The notes under the pieces were generated by a model. It was not told the DNA's origin, made no database searches, and saw only the letters and a list, made by a program, of their open reading frames with translations. From positions 248,001-312,000 of the forward strand of contig CAVVKW010000004.1 of assembly GCA_963749035.1 (NCBI GenBank): DNA of 64,000 nucleotides, written 5' to 3'. This DNA comes from CAVVKW01 sp963749035 (GTDB taxonomy: Bacteria > Verrucomicrobiota > Verrucomicrobiia > Chthoniobacterales > JAATET01). The position numbers and the translations under genes are program-made. Below, piece by piece: positions 18,183 to 26,911 of the stretch. The number at the start of each line of letters is the position of its first letter. Positions within the stretch are counted from its first letter, which is position 1.

Positions 18183-19382
18183 ATGAAAGCGCTTCTTCTC
18201 TCCAACGAATTTCCTCCCAACGTTTACGGAGGAGCGGGCGTGCACGTGGATTACTTGAGCCGAGGGCTGGCCGAATACGTCGACGTGGAAGTGCGCTGCT
18301 TCGGTGATCAGGAGGTGACGGATGGGCGATTGGAGGCGCGGGGGTTTGGGCTGGATACGGGGAGCCTGGAATGCCCGAAAGAGCTGCGGTCTGCGTTTGC
18401 CGCGGTTCAGCGGTGTCTGGACTTCAACACGGCCGGTATCGACGCCGACCTCGTGCATTGCCACACGTGGTACAGCCATTTTGGGGGGATTTTGGCGAAG
18501 TTGAACTACGGGATCCCGCTGGTGATCACGGTTCACAGTCTGGAACCGCTTCGGCCTTGGAAGCGTGAGCAACTCGGGCGGGGTTACGATTTTTCGAGTT
18601 GGCTGGAGAAAACGGCGATGGAGATGGCGGACGCGGTGATCGCGGTGTCGGAAGAGACGCGGACCGATATCTTGCGACTTTTCGACGTTCCCGCGGAGCG
18701 GGTTCCGATCATCTACAACGGGATCGACCTGGAAGAATATCAGCGGACGGATTCGACGGCGTCACTCGCCCGGTTGGGCATCGACGTCGATCAACCCTAC
18801 GCGTTGTTCGTGGGGAGGATAGCGCGTCAGAAGGGGATCATTCACCTGGTGAACGCGATTCGGCACATGGATCCGGGTTTTCAGGTTGTTCTTTGCGCGG
18901 GAGCACCGGACACGCCGGAGATCGCGGAGGAAATGAAGTTAGCGGTGGAGAAAGCGCAGGGAGAGCGGGGCGGGATCGTTTGGGTCGAGGAGATGGTCGA
19001 CACTTCGACGAAAATCGAGCTTTACAGTGGGGCGGGGGTTTTCGTTTGCCCATCGATTTACGAGCCGTTCGGAATCATCAATCTCGAGGCGATGGCGTGC
19101 AACACGGCGGTCGTGGCCAGTGCCGTCGGGGGGATTAAAGAGGTGGTCGTCGACGGCGAGACCGGGGTGTTGGTTCCGTTGGATCAGATGGACGAGAGTC
19201 CGTTCGAGCCCCGTGATCCCGAGGCGTTCGCGAAATCACTGGCGGAGGCAGTGAATTCCGTGATGAGCGACGGAGGCAAGCAGACGCGAATGGGGGAGGC
19301 CGGGCGTCGGCGGGCCGAGGAGATGTTCGGATGGGACGCGATCGCGAAGCGCACGGTGGAGTTGTATCAGTCGCTCGTGTGA
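18183..19382 (+). CDS. glgA: Glycogen synthase, GT4 (actinobacterial GlgA/GlgM type)
   Basis: A 399-residue GT-B glycosyltransferase. The N-terminus MKALLLSNEFPPNVYGGAGVH and the block VHCHTWYSHFGG match the GT4 glycogen synthase/maltose-1-phosphate synthase group rather than the larger GT5 GlgA. Donor-binding features are VGRIARQKG and the EX7E motif in PSIYEPFGIINLEAMAC. The reaction transfers glucose from ADP- or GDP-glucose to an alpha-1,4-glucan or to glucose-1-phosphate; which acceptor is used cannot be seen. Transcribed divergently from the glycosyltransferase/exporter pair, with 136 bp between the starts. Confidence 0.82.
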   Translation: MKALLLSNEFPPNVYGGAGVHVDYLSRGLAEYVDVEVRCFGDQEVTDGRLEARGFGLDTGSLECPKELRSAFAAVQRCLDFNTAGIDADLVHCHTWYSHFGGILAKLNYGIPLVITVHSLEPLRPWKREQLGRGYDFSSWLEKTAMEMADAVIAVSEETRTDILRLFDVPAERVPIIYNGIDLEEYQRTDSTASLARLGIDVDQPYALFVGRIARQKGIIHLVNAIRHMDPGFQVVLCAGAPDTPEIAEEMKLAVEKAQGERGGIVWVEEMVDTSTKIELYSGAGVFVCPSIYEPFGIINLEAMACNTAVVASAVGGIKEVVVDGETGVLVPLDQMDESPFEPRDPEAFAKSLAEAVNSVMSDGGKQTRMGEAGRRRAEEMFGWDAIAKRTVELYQSLV

Positions 19383-19482
19383 TCGCGGGGGGTGCGGATC
19401 AGGAAGGGCGACCGGTGTGCGGTCGGCACGACCGGGCGGATTTTCGTCGCGACGCATCGGGTGCGCGTGCGACACCTGACGC

Positions 19483-20571
19483 GTGAAATTTGTTGATCAG
19501 ATCCGAGTCCACGCCATTGCGGGTGATGGGGGGAAGGGATGCGTGAGCTTTCGAAGAGAAAAGTTTGTGCCCGAGGGAGGGCCGGATGGCGGGGACGGTG
19601 GAGCTGGTGGGAGTGTGGTCTTGCAGGCCGACATCCACACCGACAATTTGATTTCGCTCTACTACGAGCCGATCATCCGGGCGGATCGGGGTGGCCACGG
19701 GCTTGGGAAGAAGATGCACGGTCGCTCGGGCGAGGACCGCATCGTGAAGGTGCCGGTTGGGACGTTGGTTTTCGAATTGCCGGATCGCTTCAAGCCCTTC
19801 GCTCCCGATCCGATGGACGAGGACGGGGTGGCTCCCGAGAAGCCCAAGTTGGAACTCAAGAAGCTGGAGCCGATCATGGATCTGTCCGAGCCGGGCAAGG
19901 AATACGTGCTGTGCCGCGGCGGGGAAGGAGGGCGGGGAAACACCCGTTTCAAGAGTGCGCGCAATCGCACGCCGCGTCAATTCACCCCGGGTGGAGCGGG
20001 GGAAGAGGGTTGGTATGCCCTCGAGCTTCAGACGATCGCGTTTGCGGGGCTGGTCGGATATCCGAACGCCGGGAAATCGACGTTGATTTCCCAGCTTTCA
20101 GCGGCGCATCCGCGCGTGGCTTCCTATCCCTTTACGACGCTGAATCCGGTCGTCGGTGTGGTGGAGCTGGACGGTTATCGGCGGGTGACGATCGCGGACA
20201 TTCCGGGCCTGATCGAGGGTGCCCACGAAAACAAGGGGCTGGGACACGAGTTTCTGCGGCACATCGTGCGATGTCAGGTGTTGATCTTCGTCATTGATAT
20301 GGCCGGCAGCGAGGGGCGCGAGCCGATCGCCGATCTGGAGAGTTTGCGGAAAGAGTTGCGACTCTACGATTCGACCCTGGCTGACCGCGAGTGGGTCGTT
20401 GTTGCGAACAAGATGGATCTCGCTGGCGCCGATGAGAAGTTGGCTCGATTCCAAGAGCGATTTCCGAAAGTCGAGATTCTGCCGATCGCGGCGAAGGAGG
20501 GAACCGGGGTGGAGGCGGTGCGCTCGCTTCTGGATCGGATGGCCGGACCGAATGCTGACGTGCAGCGGTAG
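19483..20571 (+). CDS. obgE: GTPase ObgE/CgtA, ribosome-assembly factor
   Basis: A 362-residue Obg protein. The glycine-rich Obg fold is visible (HAIAGDGGKGCVSFRREKF, GGPDGGDGGAGGSV), interrupted near residues 105-130 by a charged Pro/Lys/Glu insertion (PMDEDGVAPEKPK). The G domain has G1 GYPNAGKST, G3 DIPGLIEGAHENKG and G4 NKMD, ending with PIAAKEGTG in place of the usual SA loop. Obg GTPases act in late 50S assembly and stress control and are normally essential. GTG start at 19483; no C-terminal extension. Confidence 0.95.
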   Translation: MKFVDQIRVHAIAGDGGKGCVSFRREKFVPEGGPDGGDGGAGGSVVLQADIHTDNLISLYYEPIIRADRGGHGLGKKMHGRSGEDRIVKVPVGTLVFELPDRFKPFAPDPMDEDGVAPEKPKLELKKLEPIMDLSEPGKEYVLCRGGEGGRGNTRFKSARNRTPRQFTPGGAGEEGWYALELQTIAFAGLVGYPNAGKSTLISQLSAAHPRVASYPFTTLNPVVGVVELDGYRRVTIADIPGLIEGAHENKGLGHEFLRHIVRCQVLIFVIDMAGSEGREPIADLESLRKELRLYDSTLADREWVVVANKMDLAGADEKLARFQERFPKVEILPIAAKEGTGVEAVRSLLDRMAGPNADVQR

Positions 20572-20603
20572 CGGCGAGGATTTGGAACCTCGGCGAGCGG
20601 GGA

Positions 20604-20957
20604 TCACTCGAGATACGTGTCGTCGTGCGAATACGGTGGGGCACAGGCGCACAGGAACCGGAGGTTCTCGGTGGCAGTGATCTGGTGCCAGCAGCCGGGT
20701 GGAATGAGGATGGCGTCATCGGGTCCGACTTCGCGGGTCTCGCCGTCGATCTCCATCCGTCCGCTGCCAGTGAGGATGAAGTAAATCTCCTCGGAAAGTT
20801 TGTGAAAGTGACGATCCGTCGCGTTGCCCGTGGGAAGCGTGGCCTCGGCGAGGCTTTGATTTTGGACCGGGGCGTTGGTTCGGTCGAGGATGCTGCGGAT
20901 GGTGGATCCGTCCTTGGTGGTGAACGGTTTTTGGCTGGATAGGTTCTCGAGGTTCAT
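20604..20957 (-). CDS. Small single-domain cupin protein
   Basis: 117 residues from ATG 20957. One cupin barrel is seen: TDRHFHKLSEEIYFILTGSGRME carries the first-motif His/Glu set, and PDDAILIPPGCWHQITA the second-motif His. Such proteins bind a divalent metal and serve as small isomerases or sensors; the substrate is unknown. The start lies only 16 bp from the divergent SDR start, so its promoter must sit inside the SDR gene or be bidirectional. Confidence 0.8.
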   Translation of the reverse strand: MNLENLSSQKPFTTKDGSTIRSILDRTNAPVQNQSLAEATLPTGNATDRHFHKLSEEIYFILTGSGRMEIDGETREVGPDDAILIPPGCWHQITATENLRFLCACAPPYSHDDTYLE

Positions 20958-20973
20958 CGATGGTCCCGAGCTT

Positions 20974-21786
20974 ATGAAATTCTTCGAAGGATGCACGGCA
21001 TTGGTGACGGGAGCGTCGTCGGGTTTGGGAGCCGAGTTTGCGCGGCAGTTGGCGCCGAGGGCCTCGGTGCTGGTGCTCGTTGCTCGACGCAACGACCGAC
21101 TCGAGAGTCTCCGCGCGGAACTCGGGGAGAAATTTCCCGATCTCTCCGTGTTGATATACGCGGCGGATCTAGCGATTGAAGAAAAACGGGACGAGCTCGC
21201 GGTTTGGCTGCACGACCAGGGGATCCGGGTGGATTTTCTCATTAATAACGCGGGTCTGGGCGATCACGGGGAGTTTCAGGTCAGCGAGTGGGAGCGGGTC
21301 CGCGCGATGCTTGACGTGAACATCTCTGCGCTGACGCATCTGACCCACCTTTTGCTCCCCGGTATGCGGGGCATGGGACGGGCCGCCGTGCTGAACGTCA
21401 GCTCGGTCGCGAGTTTTTTTCCGCTCCCGAACATGGCGGTTTATTCCGCGACCAAGGCATACGTGACGAGCTTCACGGAAGCTTTGGGGATGGAACTGAC
21501 GGGGACTGGGATCTCGGTCACCGCGCTGTGTCCAGGCCCGGTGAAGACGGAGTTTTTCGAGGTGGCGACGCGGCCGGGTGAGGAAGATCAGTCGGCGCAT
21601 TACGAGACGATGGATGCGTTCGTGGTAACGCCGGAGGAGGCCGTGCGAAGCGGTCTCGAGGCGGTGGCGGGTGACCGGCCACGAGTGATACCCGGCGCGC
21701 TGCTGGCTGTCTCGGTGGCGGTTGCCGGGGTGATCCCATTTTTCATCATTCGCGGAATCCTTAAGCTCAGCCGCAGTCGTATCTGA
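20974..21786 (+). CDS. Short-chain dehydrogenase/reductase
   Basis: 270 residues from ATG 20974. Classical SDR motifs: cofactor loop TGASSGLG, NNAG, catalytic Ser in LNVSSVASFF and YSATKAY, followed by CPGPVKTEF. The Arg pair after the second strand (VARRNDR) suggests NADP(H). The last ~25 residues are hydrophobic (ALLAVSVAVAGVIPFFII), pointing to a membrane-tethered enzyme as in the DltE/YqjQ-like group; the substrate is unknown. Divergent from the cupin gene and about 50 bp upstream of the polyprenyl synthase gene, with which it may be co-transcribed. Confidence 0.85.
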   Translation: MKFFEGCTALVTGASSGLGAEFARQLAPRASVLVLVARRNDRLESLRAELGEKFPDLSVLIYAADLAIEEKRDELAVWLHDQGIRVDFLINNAGLGDHGEFQVSEWERVRAMLDVNISALTHLTHLLLPGMRGMGRAAVLNVSSVASFFPLPNMAVYSATKAYVTSFTEALGMELTGTGISVTALCPGPVKTEFFEVATRPGEEDQSAHYETMDAFVVTPEEAVRSGLEAVAGDRPRVIPGALLAVSVAVAGVIPFFIIRGILKLSRSRI

Positions 21787-21838
21787 AAGTCGTGATTGGG
21801 AATTTGATTTGCCGGGCAGCCTGGCGGAAGATGGGCTT

Positions 21839-22867
21839 GTGAAAAATTTCACAAAGTCCCTGGGCCCGGCGGAGAATTCCGATCTTGGAGCCGCGTTCAA
21901 GCAGACGTTTGAGCTGATCAATCCGCACCTTTACAGTGTGGAAGAGCGGATTCGCCAGCAGGCGCGGGCGTTCGATCCGGCGGTGGAGGGTTACGTAGCC
22001 TACGCGATCAGCTCGGGAGGAAAGCGCATCCGGCCCGCGCTGGCTTTGCTGGCGGGTGGGGCGACGGGGAAGATCACGTCCAGTCACGTGGACCTTGCCG
22101 TGATTCTGGAATTGATCCACGTCGCGACGCTCGTTCACGACGACATCATGGACGACGCGGAGACGCGGCGTGATCAGCCGACTCCGAACGCGAAGTGGGG
22201 GAATTCTTTGAGCGTCTTGTTGGGTGATTGTCTGTTTGCGCACGCGTTGCGGCTATCGACAAATTTCAGCAATACCGACATCAGTCGGCGGATCGCGGAC
22301 GCGTCGGCGGACGTTTGCTCGGGTGAGATCATCCAAACTCAGCGGCGATTCGACCTGAAATTATCGACGGTCGATTATTACAAAATCATCGAGATGAAGA
22401 CGGCAGCGCTGTTCTCGACGGCTTGCGAGCTGGGCGCGTTCATCAGTGAGGCGAGTCCGGACACGATCGGAGCGATGAAAGTTTTCGGCACCAGGCTTGG
22501 GACGGCTTACCAGATTTACGACGACATTTTGGACATCGCCGGGAACGAAGAAGAAGCCGGGAAGACCCTCGGGACGGATTTGGTGAAGGGAAAGCTCACC
22601 CTGCCGGTGATTTTGCTGTTGCAGTCGGCCCGAAACGGCGAGCGCGAGCGGATTCGTGATCTGCTCCTTCACGAGAACAGCAGCGGTCACGATGAAATTG
22701 TCGAACTCCTCGCCGGGAGTGGTGCCATGACGACATCGGTCGAAACGGCTCGGCGAATGGTCGGTGAAGCCCGGGAGGCAATCGGGATCGTCCCAATGAA
22801 TCGATACGTTCAGGGATTGCTGTCGGTGACGGCGCATTTGGACGATCTGCTGGGTCAATTTGACTGA
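21839..22867 (+). CDS. Trans-isoprenyl (polyprenyl) diphosphate synthase
   Basis: About 342 residues if started at GTG 21839 (TTG 21809 is possible). Both Asp-rich motifs are present: DDIMD in HDDIMDDAETRRDQP and DDILD in YQIYDDILD, with GGKRIRP and GDCLFAHAL also conserved. The enzyme condenses isopentenyl diphosphate with an allylic diphosphate. Small residues before the first Asp motif (ATLVH) fit a long-chain product such as octaprenyl diphosphate for quinone side chains, but chain length cannot be fixed from sequence alone. Confidence 0.88.
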   Translation: MKNFTKSLGPAENSDLGAAFKQTFELINPHLYSVEERIRQQARAFDPAVEGYVAYAISSGGKRIRPALALLAGGATGKITSSHVDLAVILELIHVATLVHDDIMDDAETRRDQPTPNAKWGNSLSVLLGDCLFAHALRLSTNFSNTDISRRIADASADVCSGEIIQTQRRFDLKLSTVDYYKIIEMKTAALFSTACELGAFISEASPDTIGAMKVFGTRLGTAYQIYDDILDIAGNEEEAGKTLGTDLVKGKLTLPVILLLQSARNGERERIRDLLLHENSSGHDEIVELLAGSGAMTTSVETARRMVGEAREAIGIVPMNRYVQGLLSVTAHLDDLLGQFD

Positions 22868-22930
22868 GAGGCTTTCAGTGACGCGGAATCTGGAAGAGGT
22901 CGGTTGCGGCCGCCGTTACATTTTACCTCG

Positions 22931-23356
22931 ATGAGTGAAGGTTGGATATGTGGCGCGATCGGCGGCGCGCTGATCGGCTTGGGGAGTTTGGTCGCCATGG
23001 CGGCTACGAATAAAGTTCCGGGAATCTCCGGCGTTTTTGGACGACTCTTTCGACCGGTGGCGGGAGATTCGCTTTGGCGGGTCGTGTTTCTGGCTGGAAT
23101 GATTGGTGGGGCCTGCCTGCTTTTCCAGACCAGCGACTTCGCGTCGACTTACCGAGTGCCGGAGGGGCGCTCGTGGTGGATCTACGCCGTGGCCGGCGCG
23201 TTGGTCGGATTTGGAACGCGATGGGGAGGTGGATGCACGAGCGGCCACGGCGTCTGCGGATCGAGCATGGGGTCCCGAAATTCGATGGTTGCGACGGGAA
23301 CTTTCATGCTCGCTGGAATCGTGACGGTGTTCGTCTTCAGACAGTTGACCTCGTGA
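22931..23356 (+). CDS. YeeE/YedE-family sulfur-transport membrane protein, first half
   Basis: 141 residues with four hydrophobic segments and the family signature FGTRWGGGCTSGHGVCGSS, whose Cys residues are thought to pass thiosulfate or sulfur species in YeeE (TsuA). Its stop overlaps the GTG start of a second half-protein by four bases. In other bacteria the two halves (YeeE/YedE plus DUF6691) occur side by side, often near sulfur oxidation genes; none is seen here except a downstream thioredoxin on the other strand. Confidence 0.85.
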   Translation: MSEGWICGAIGGALIGLGSLVAMAATNKVPGISGVFGRLFRPVAGDSLWRVVFLAGMIGGACLLFQTSDFASTYRVPEGRSWWIYAVAGALVGFGTRWGGGCTSGHGVCGSSMGSRNSMVATGTFMLAGIVTVFVFRQLTS

Positions 23357-23757
23357 AGGAGAATCTTGTCGGTGCGGGAATCGGTGGAACACTGTTTGGT
23401 GCCGGTTTGGCGCTGTCGGGAATGACGGACCCGTTGCGGGTGGTGGCTTTCCTTGACGTGACCGGCGATTGGGATCCGACTTTGGCGTTCGTGATGGGCG
23501 CGGCGATGGTGGTTTTCGCGATCGGTTACTGGGGGCTTCGGGGTTCGATGCACCTGCCGAAGTTGGAGCGGGAACCGATCTCCAAGCGTTTGGTCTTGGG
23601 AGCAATCGTGTTCGGAATCGGTTGGGGATTGGGTGGTTTTTGTCCGGGTCCGGCCCTGGCGGATTTGGGGCGCTTGAGTAGTGAGGCGCTGATCTTCGTG
23701 GCAACCATGGCGGTCGGGATGATTATCGCGCAGCGCGGATTTGGAGCCGACCGGTAA
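23353..23757 (+). CDS. YeeE/YedE partner (DUF6691-type) membrane protein, second half
   Basis: 134 residues from the GTG overlapping the upstream stop. Four hydrophobic segments; the motif GWGLGGFCPGPALADLG repeats the Gly/Cys pattern of the first half. The pair likely forms one sulfur-species channel from two chains. It is unmistakably linked to its partner by translational coupling. Confidence 0.83.
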   Translation: MKENLVGAGIGGTLFGAGLALSGMTDPLRVVAFLDVTGDWDPTLAFVMGAAMVVFAIGYWGLRGSMHLPKLEREPISKRLVLGAIVFGIGWGLGGFCPGPALADLGRLSSEALIFVATMAVGMIIAQRGFGADR

Positions 23758-23821
23758 CGTAGTGCGGAGAGGTCTGGCTCGACGAATTTTGATCTTGGGT
23801 GGCACTACGCGATACCGAGAC

Positions 23822-23853
23822 AAAAAAAGGGGGCACCCCGCGGGGTGCCCCTT
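23822..23853 (-). terminator. Rho-independent terminator of the thioredoxin gene
   Basis: On the minus strand an 11-bp perfect stem (GGGGCACCCCG pairing with CGGGGTGCCCC) is followed by CCTTTTTTTG. It lies about 20 bp past the thioredoxin stop and between the two convergent genes. Confidence 0.92.
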
Positions 23854-23871
23854 GAAAAATGTGATCAGACT

Positions 23872-24318
23872 TTAGCTCTCGCTGATCCAGCTGATGAGTT
23901 CTTCGGGGGTGCGCCACGCGAGGCCGACCTCCCGTTTGACTTCCTTGCCGTCGCTGTCGAGGACTACGAGGGTGGGGTAGCCCTCGACCCCGTAAGTCTC
24001 GGCCAGCTCTTGGTTCTGCTTCTTGAGTTCGTCGGACTGAGCCTTCGAATTCGGGTAGTCCAATTCGACCAGAACCAAATTTTCGTCTGCGTATTCCTTG
24101 AACGCCTCTTGGGTAAGGATTTCGCTGTGAAGCATCTTGCAGGGTGGGCACCAGTCCGAGCCCGTGAAGTTGAGGAGCACCATTTCGTCGTCGGCTGCGG
24201 CGGTTTTCAGCGCAGCGTCGTAATCGGTGTTCCAGTCTTCACCCGCCCAAGCGAGCGAGGGAACGACGGCTGCGATGAAAGTGGCGAGGGCGGCAAATCG
24301 GGATAGGGAAGTTCTCAT
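23872..24318 (-). CDS. Secreted thioredoxin-family protein
   Basis: 148 residues. A signal peptide ends near LAWAG (residue ~25). The active site WCPPCK is preceded by NFTGSDWC and followed by the cis-Pro strand VEGYPTLVVLD. Such thioredoxin_7-like proteins reduce or isomerise disulfides outside the cytoplasm; the partner is unknown. A strong terminator follows. Confidence 0.88.
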   Translation of the reverse strand: MRTSLSRFAALATFIAAVVPSLAWAGEDWNTDYDAALKTAAADDEMVLLNFTGSDWCPPCKMLHSEILTQEAFKEYADENLVLVELDYPNSKAQSDELKKQNQELAETYGVEGYPTLVVLDSDGKEVKREVGLAWRTPEELISWISES

Positions 24319-24460
24319 TACCTAAGTTTGACGCTTCGTAGGCGAAATTGTTCAAATTGCTGGATCTTGAATTCGACCGATCGACCCGAAGGCGGGCTCT
24401 CCGGCGAACAAACAACGTCAGATCCTGGCACCGGCGGATCGAGGAGAAAGATAGAGCGAC

Positions 24461-25621
24461 TCAGGCAGCGGCAGACGGCTCCGGCCGCCATCCGTCTTCG
24501 ACGCACAGATTGACGAGGGTCGAGCGGAGAGGAAGGTATTCTTCGAGCGCTTTCTGGAACGCCTGGTCGTCTTTGGGAGTAATGCCGAGTTCGGAAAGCG
24601 TCTCGGGTTTCAATTGAGATCGACCATCGTCGCCGTCGTTTTCGTCGACTGACGTGATGACTGAACGGCGAATGTTGGCGTGGTCTTGGAAAGCCGAGTT
24701 GGCGAGGACGAAGAAAGCCGGAGGTGGACGGCTCTCGGGATCTTCGGCTTGCTCGATGAGGAAGACAGCGTCGGCGAGATTCAAGATGGAACGGGCACTC
24801 GAACCCGCCGATGAGTCGCTGTGGAAGTAGCGGAGGACCGGATAGACGAGGTGCTTGAGCGAGTAGGCGTGGATCGCGGCGAAAACGACCGACCAGTGCG
24901 AGTTGATAACCTCTCCATTTCCCTTCGTCCACGAGTTGGCAACGATGGTCTGAGCGTCTTCGCCGAGGGCGGAAATCGTGCGCGCCAATTGCCGCCGCTC
25001 GAGTGCCGCGGCAATGACCGGCATCAGGTAGGAAAGCGCCGTCGTGACGAAGAAGGCCGTGCTGAACGCAGAGATGTTCGCCAATAACGTCCAGGGCATC
25101 CTGGCGGGAACGAAGTCACCGTATCCGACGGAAGAGATCGTGGCGCCGACGAAGTAGAGTTTCTCGAGAGTGTCGGCCGAGACCTCGGTGGTGTTGTTGA
25201 CGACGGAGTATTGGTAGGAGACGAAGATCAAAAACCAACCGGCGATGACGAGCAGATACCAGGCGATGATGGCGGACAGAGTCAGCGCGGGTCCGACGAG
25301 AGTGAGTGCCTTGTGGCAGGGGCGCCACCGATGAATTTTGAGCGCCCAGCCCCAAAGCGTGCGCGTCACGAAATTGGTGATCGGCCCGCTGCCGCGGAGC
25401 GAAAGAACGGTGAGGAAAATCTCCATCCCAACGAGAGAGAGGAAGAAAATTCCGAGACAGAAGAGGAAGATGGTCATGGACAAGTCGATCGAGTCGATCG
25501 AGTCGAAGGGTCTGGCGATCCGAGCCAGAGGTCGGCGGCGGGATTTCGGCGGGAGCGTGCCTGACGGTGAGGCGTTTTCCCAACGCTGTTCGCGACGATG
25601 CGGCGGATGATCACCGCTCAT
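24461..25621 (-). CDS. Two-TM potassium/ion channel protein
   Basis: About 386 residues from ATG 25621; a later ATG at 25477 directly before the first membrane helix is also possible. The pore helix and selectivity filter are visible as ATISSVGYGDFVP (GYGD), flanked by hydrophobic segments (FLFCLGIFFLSLVGMEIF; IIAWYLLVIAGWFLIF; FSTAFFVTTALSYLMP). The ~190-residue C-terminal part is cytosolic, without a recognisable RCK/TrkA-N domain. It probably conducts K+ as a tetramer. The first ~45 residues of the longer open frame overlap the divergent gene and are disregarded. Confidence 0.8.
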   Translation of the reverse strand: MSGDHPPHRREQRWENASPSGTLPPKSRRRPLARIARPFDSIDSIDLSMTIFLFCLGIFFLSLVGMEIFLTVLSLRGSGPITNFVTRTLWGWALKIHRWRPCHKALTLVGPALTLSAIIAWYLLVIAGWFLIFVSYQYSVVNNTTEVSADTLEKLYFVGATISSVGYGDFVPARMPWTLLANISAFSTAFFVTTALSYLMPVIAAALERRQLARTISALGEDAQTIVANSWTKGNGEVINSHWSVVFAAIHAYSLKHLVYPVLRYFHSDSSAGSSARSILNLADAVFLIEQAEDPESRPPPAFFVLANSAFQDHANIRRSVITSVDENDGDDGRSQLKPETLSELGITPKDDQAFQKALEEYLPLRSTLVNLCVEDGWRPEPSAAA

Positions 25622-25724
25622 TCCTAGCAAGCCGGAGGTTCGTGTCAAAGTGCCAGTGGGTTGCATTCGTTGCGGGATTGGCTCTGCTGTTGAATAAAGG
25701 CGCGTTCGGGGCAACTGTGGGGGT

Positions 25725-26789
25725 GTGAAAAGGGTTGTTGTCGCGTTGATCGCCATTGTTCTGGGAAGTCCGCTTGCTTTGGAGGCGGGATTGAAGACGT
25801 CGGTCGATCAGATCGTAGCGGGAAAGGTGGCTCCCGATGGTCCCGGGGTGGCTGTGTTGGTGACAAAGGGTGGTCGCCCCGTGTTGAAGCAGACTTACGG
25901 AATGGCCGACGTCGATGCGGGGCGACCCATCACGAGTGGAACGCGTTTCGACCTCGCTTCCGTGTCGAAGCCATTGACCGGATTGATCATTCTTCGATTG
26001 GTCGAACGAGAATTGCTCGAGCTGGACGACACGGTTTCGGCGTTGGTGGCGGGATTCCGGGTCCCGGTTCGGGGGCGAGCGATCACGGTGCGGGATTTGC
26101 TGCAACACACGTCGGGACTCCGGGACTACACCCAGGATTTTCCGGGGAACGACGAGGTGTTTGCCAAAATCAACACCGATTCTCACCTCGAATGGCTGAA
26201 TCGGACCCGGCCGAAGCGGGCTGCCGGCGTGCGCTTCGAATACAATAATTCCAACTACGCTTTGCTGGCACTGATCGCTGAGCGAGTGACGGGACGCCCG
26301 TTTGCGCAGGTCGCGAGGCGGGAGTTGTTCCGGCGGGCCAAGATGCGCCGGACGTTCGTTTACGACGGGAAGAAGGCGCTACCGCGAAACGTGGCCGCAG
26401 GCTACGCGGTTCGACGCGGTCAGGTGCGACCGTCGATCCTCCTGACCGACATCACGGGCGACGGGAATATCTATACATCGATCAACGATCTTTCACTTTT
26501 GTTGAGTGCTCTCCAGCGGGGGAGAATCGTTCGTGATGGTTCTTTGGCGCAGGCGTGGACTAACGGTCGCCTGGCGGGCGGCCGACCGATTCGAGACGGC
26601 GGGTTTGGCTATGGTCTCGGATGGGAAATCAAGGGACCGCTTCGCAGTCACAGCGGTGGTTGGTACGGGACCTCGACTTATCTGGTGATCGACACGTCAA
26701 AGGATGTCGCGGTCGCCGTGCTCAGCAACGACGAAAATTTTGACGCGGTCCGAGTCGGAGACGCGATTCTTCGCGCGGTCGGCGAGTGA
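25725..26789 (+). CDS. Secreted beta-lactamase-fold serine hydrolase (class C/PBP4*-like)
   Basis: 354 residues with a signal peptide (VVVALIAIVLGSPLALEAG). The nucleophile motif SxxK is S79-V-S-K82 in FDLASVSKPLTG; a YNN equivalent of YxN occurs in FEYNNSNYALL; HSGGWYG replaces KTG. This is the serine hydrolase/D-aminopeptidase/esterase group, not a proven beta-lactamase. It is exported and may act on peptidoglycan peptides or esters. GTG start at 25725, divergent from the channel gene. Confidence 0.85.
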   Translation: MKRVVVALIAIVLGSPLALEAGLKTSVDQIVAGKVAPDGPGVAVLVTKGGRPVLKQTYGMADVDAGRPITSGTRFDLASVSKPLTGLIILRLVERELLELDDTVSALVAGFRVPVRGRAITVRDLLQHTSGLRDYTQDFPGNDEVFAKINTDSHLEWLNRTRPKRAAGVRFEYNNSNYALLALIAERVTGRPFAQVARRELFRRAKMRRTFVYDGKKALPRNVAAGYAVRRGQVRPSILLTDITGDGNIYTSINDLSLLLSALQRGRIVRDGSLAQAWTNGRLAGGRPIRDGGFGYGLGWEIKGPLRSHSGGWYGTSTYLVIDTSKDVAVAVLSNDENFDAVRVGDAILRAVGE

Positions 26790-26911
26790 CGGGTAGGTGA
26801 CCAAAGCGTTCCTGACGCCGAATGGCGCGGACCTGCCGTCAAGCTGTTCCCGGTCTTCCAGACGGACGACGCGCCGTCCTGCCGTCACCGGCGGCGGGTG
26901 CGGCGCGGGCG

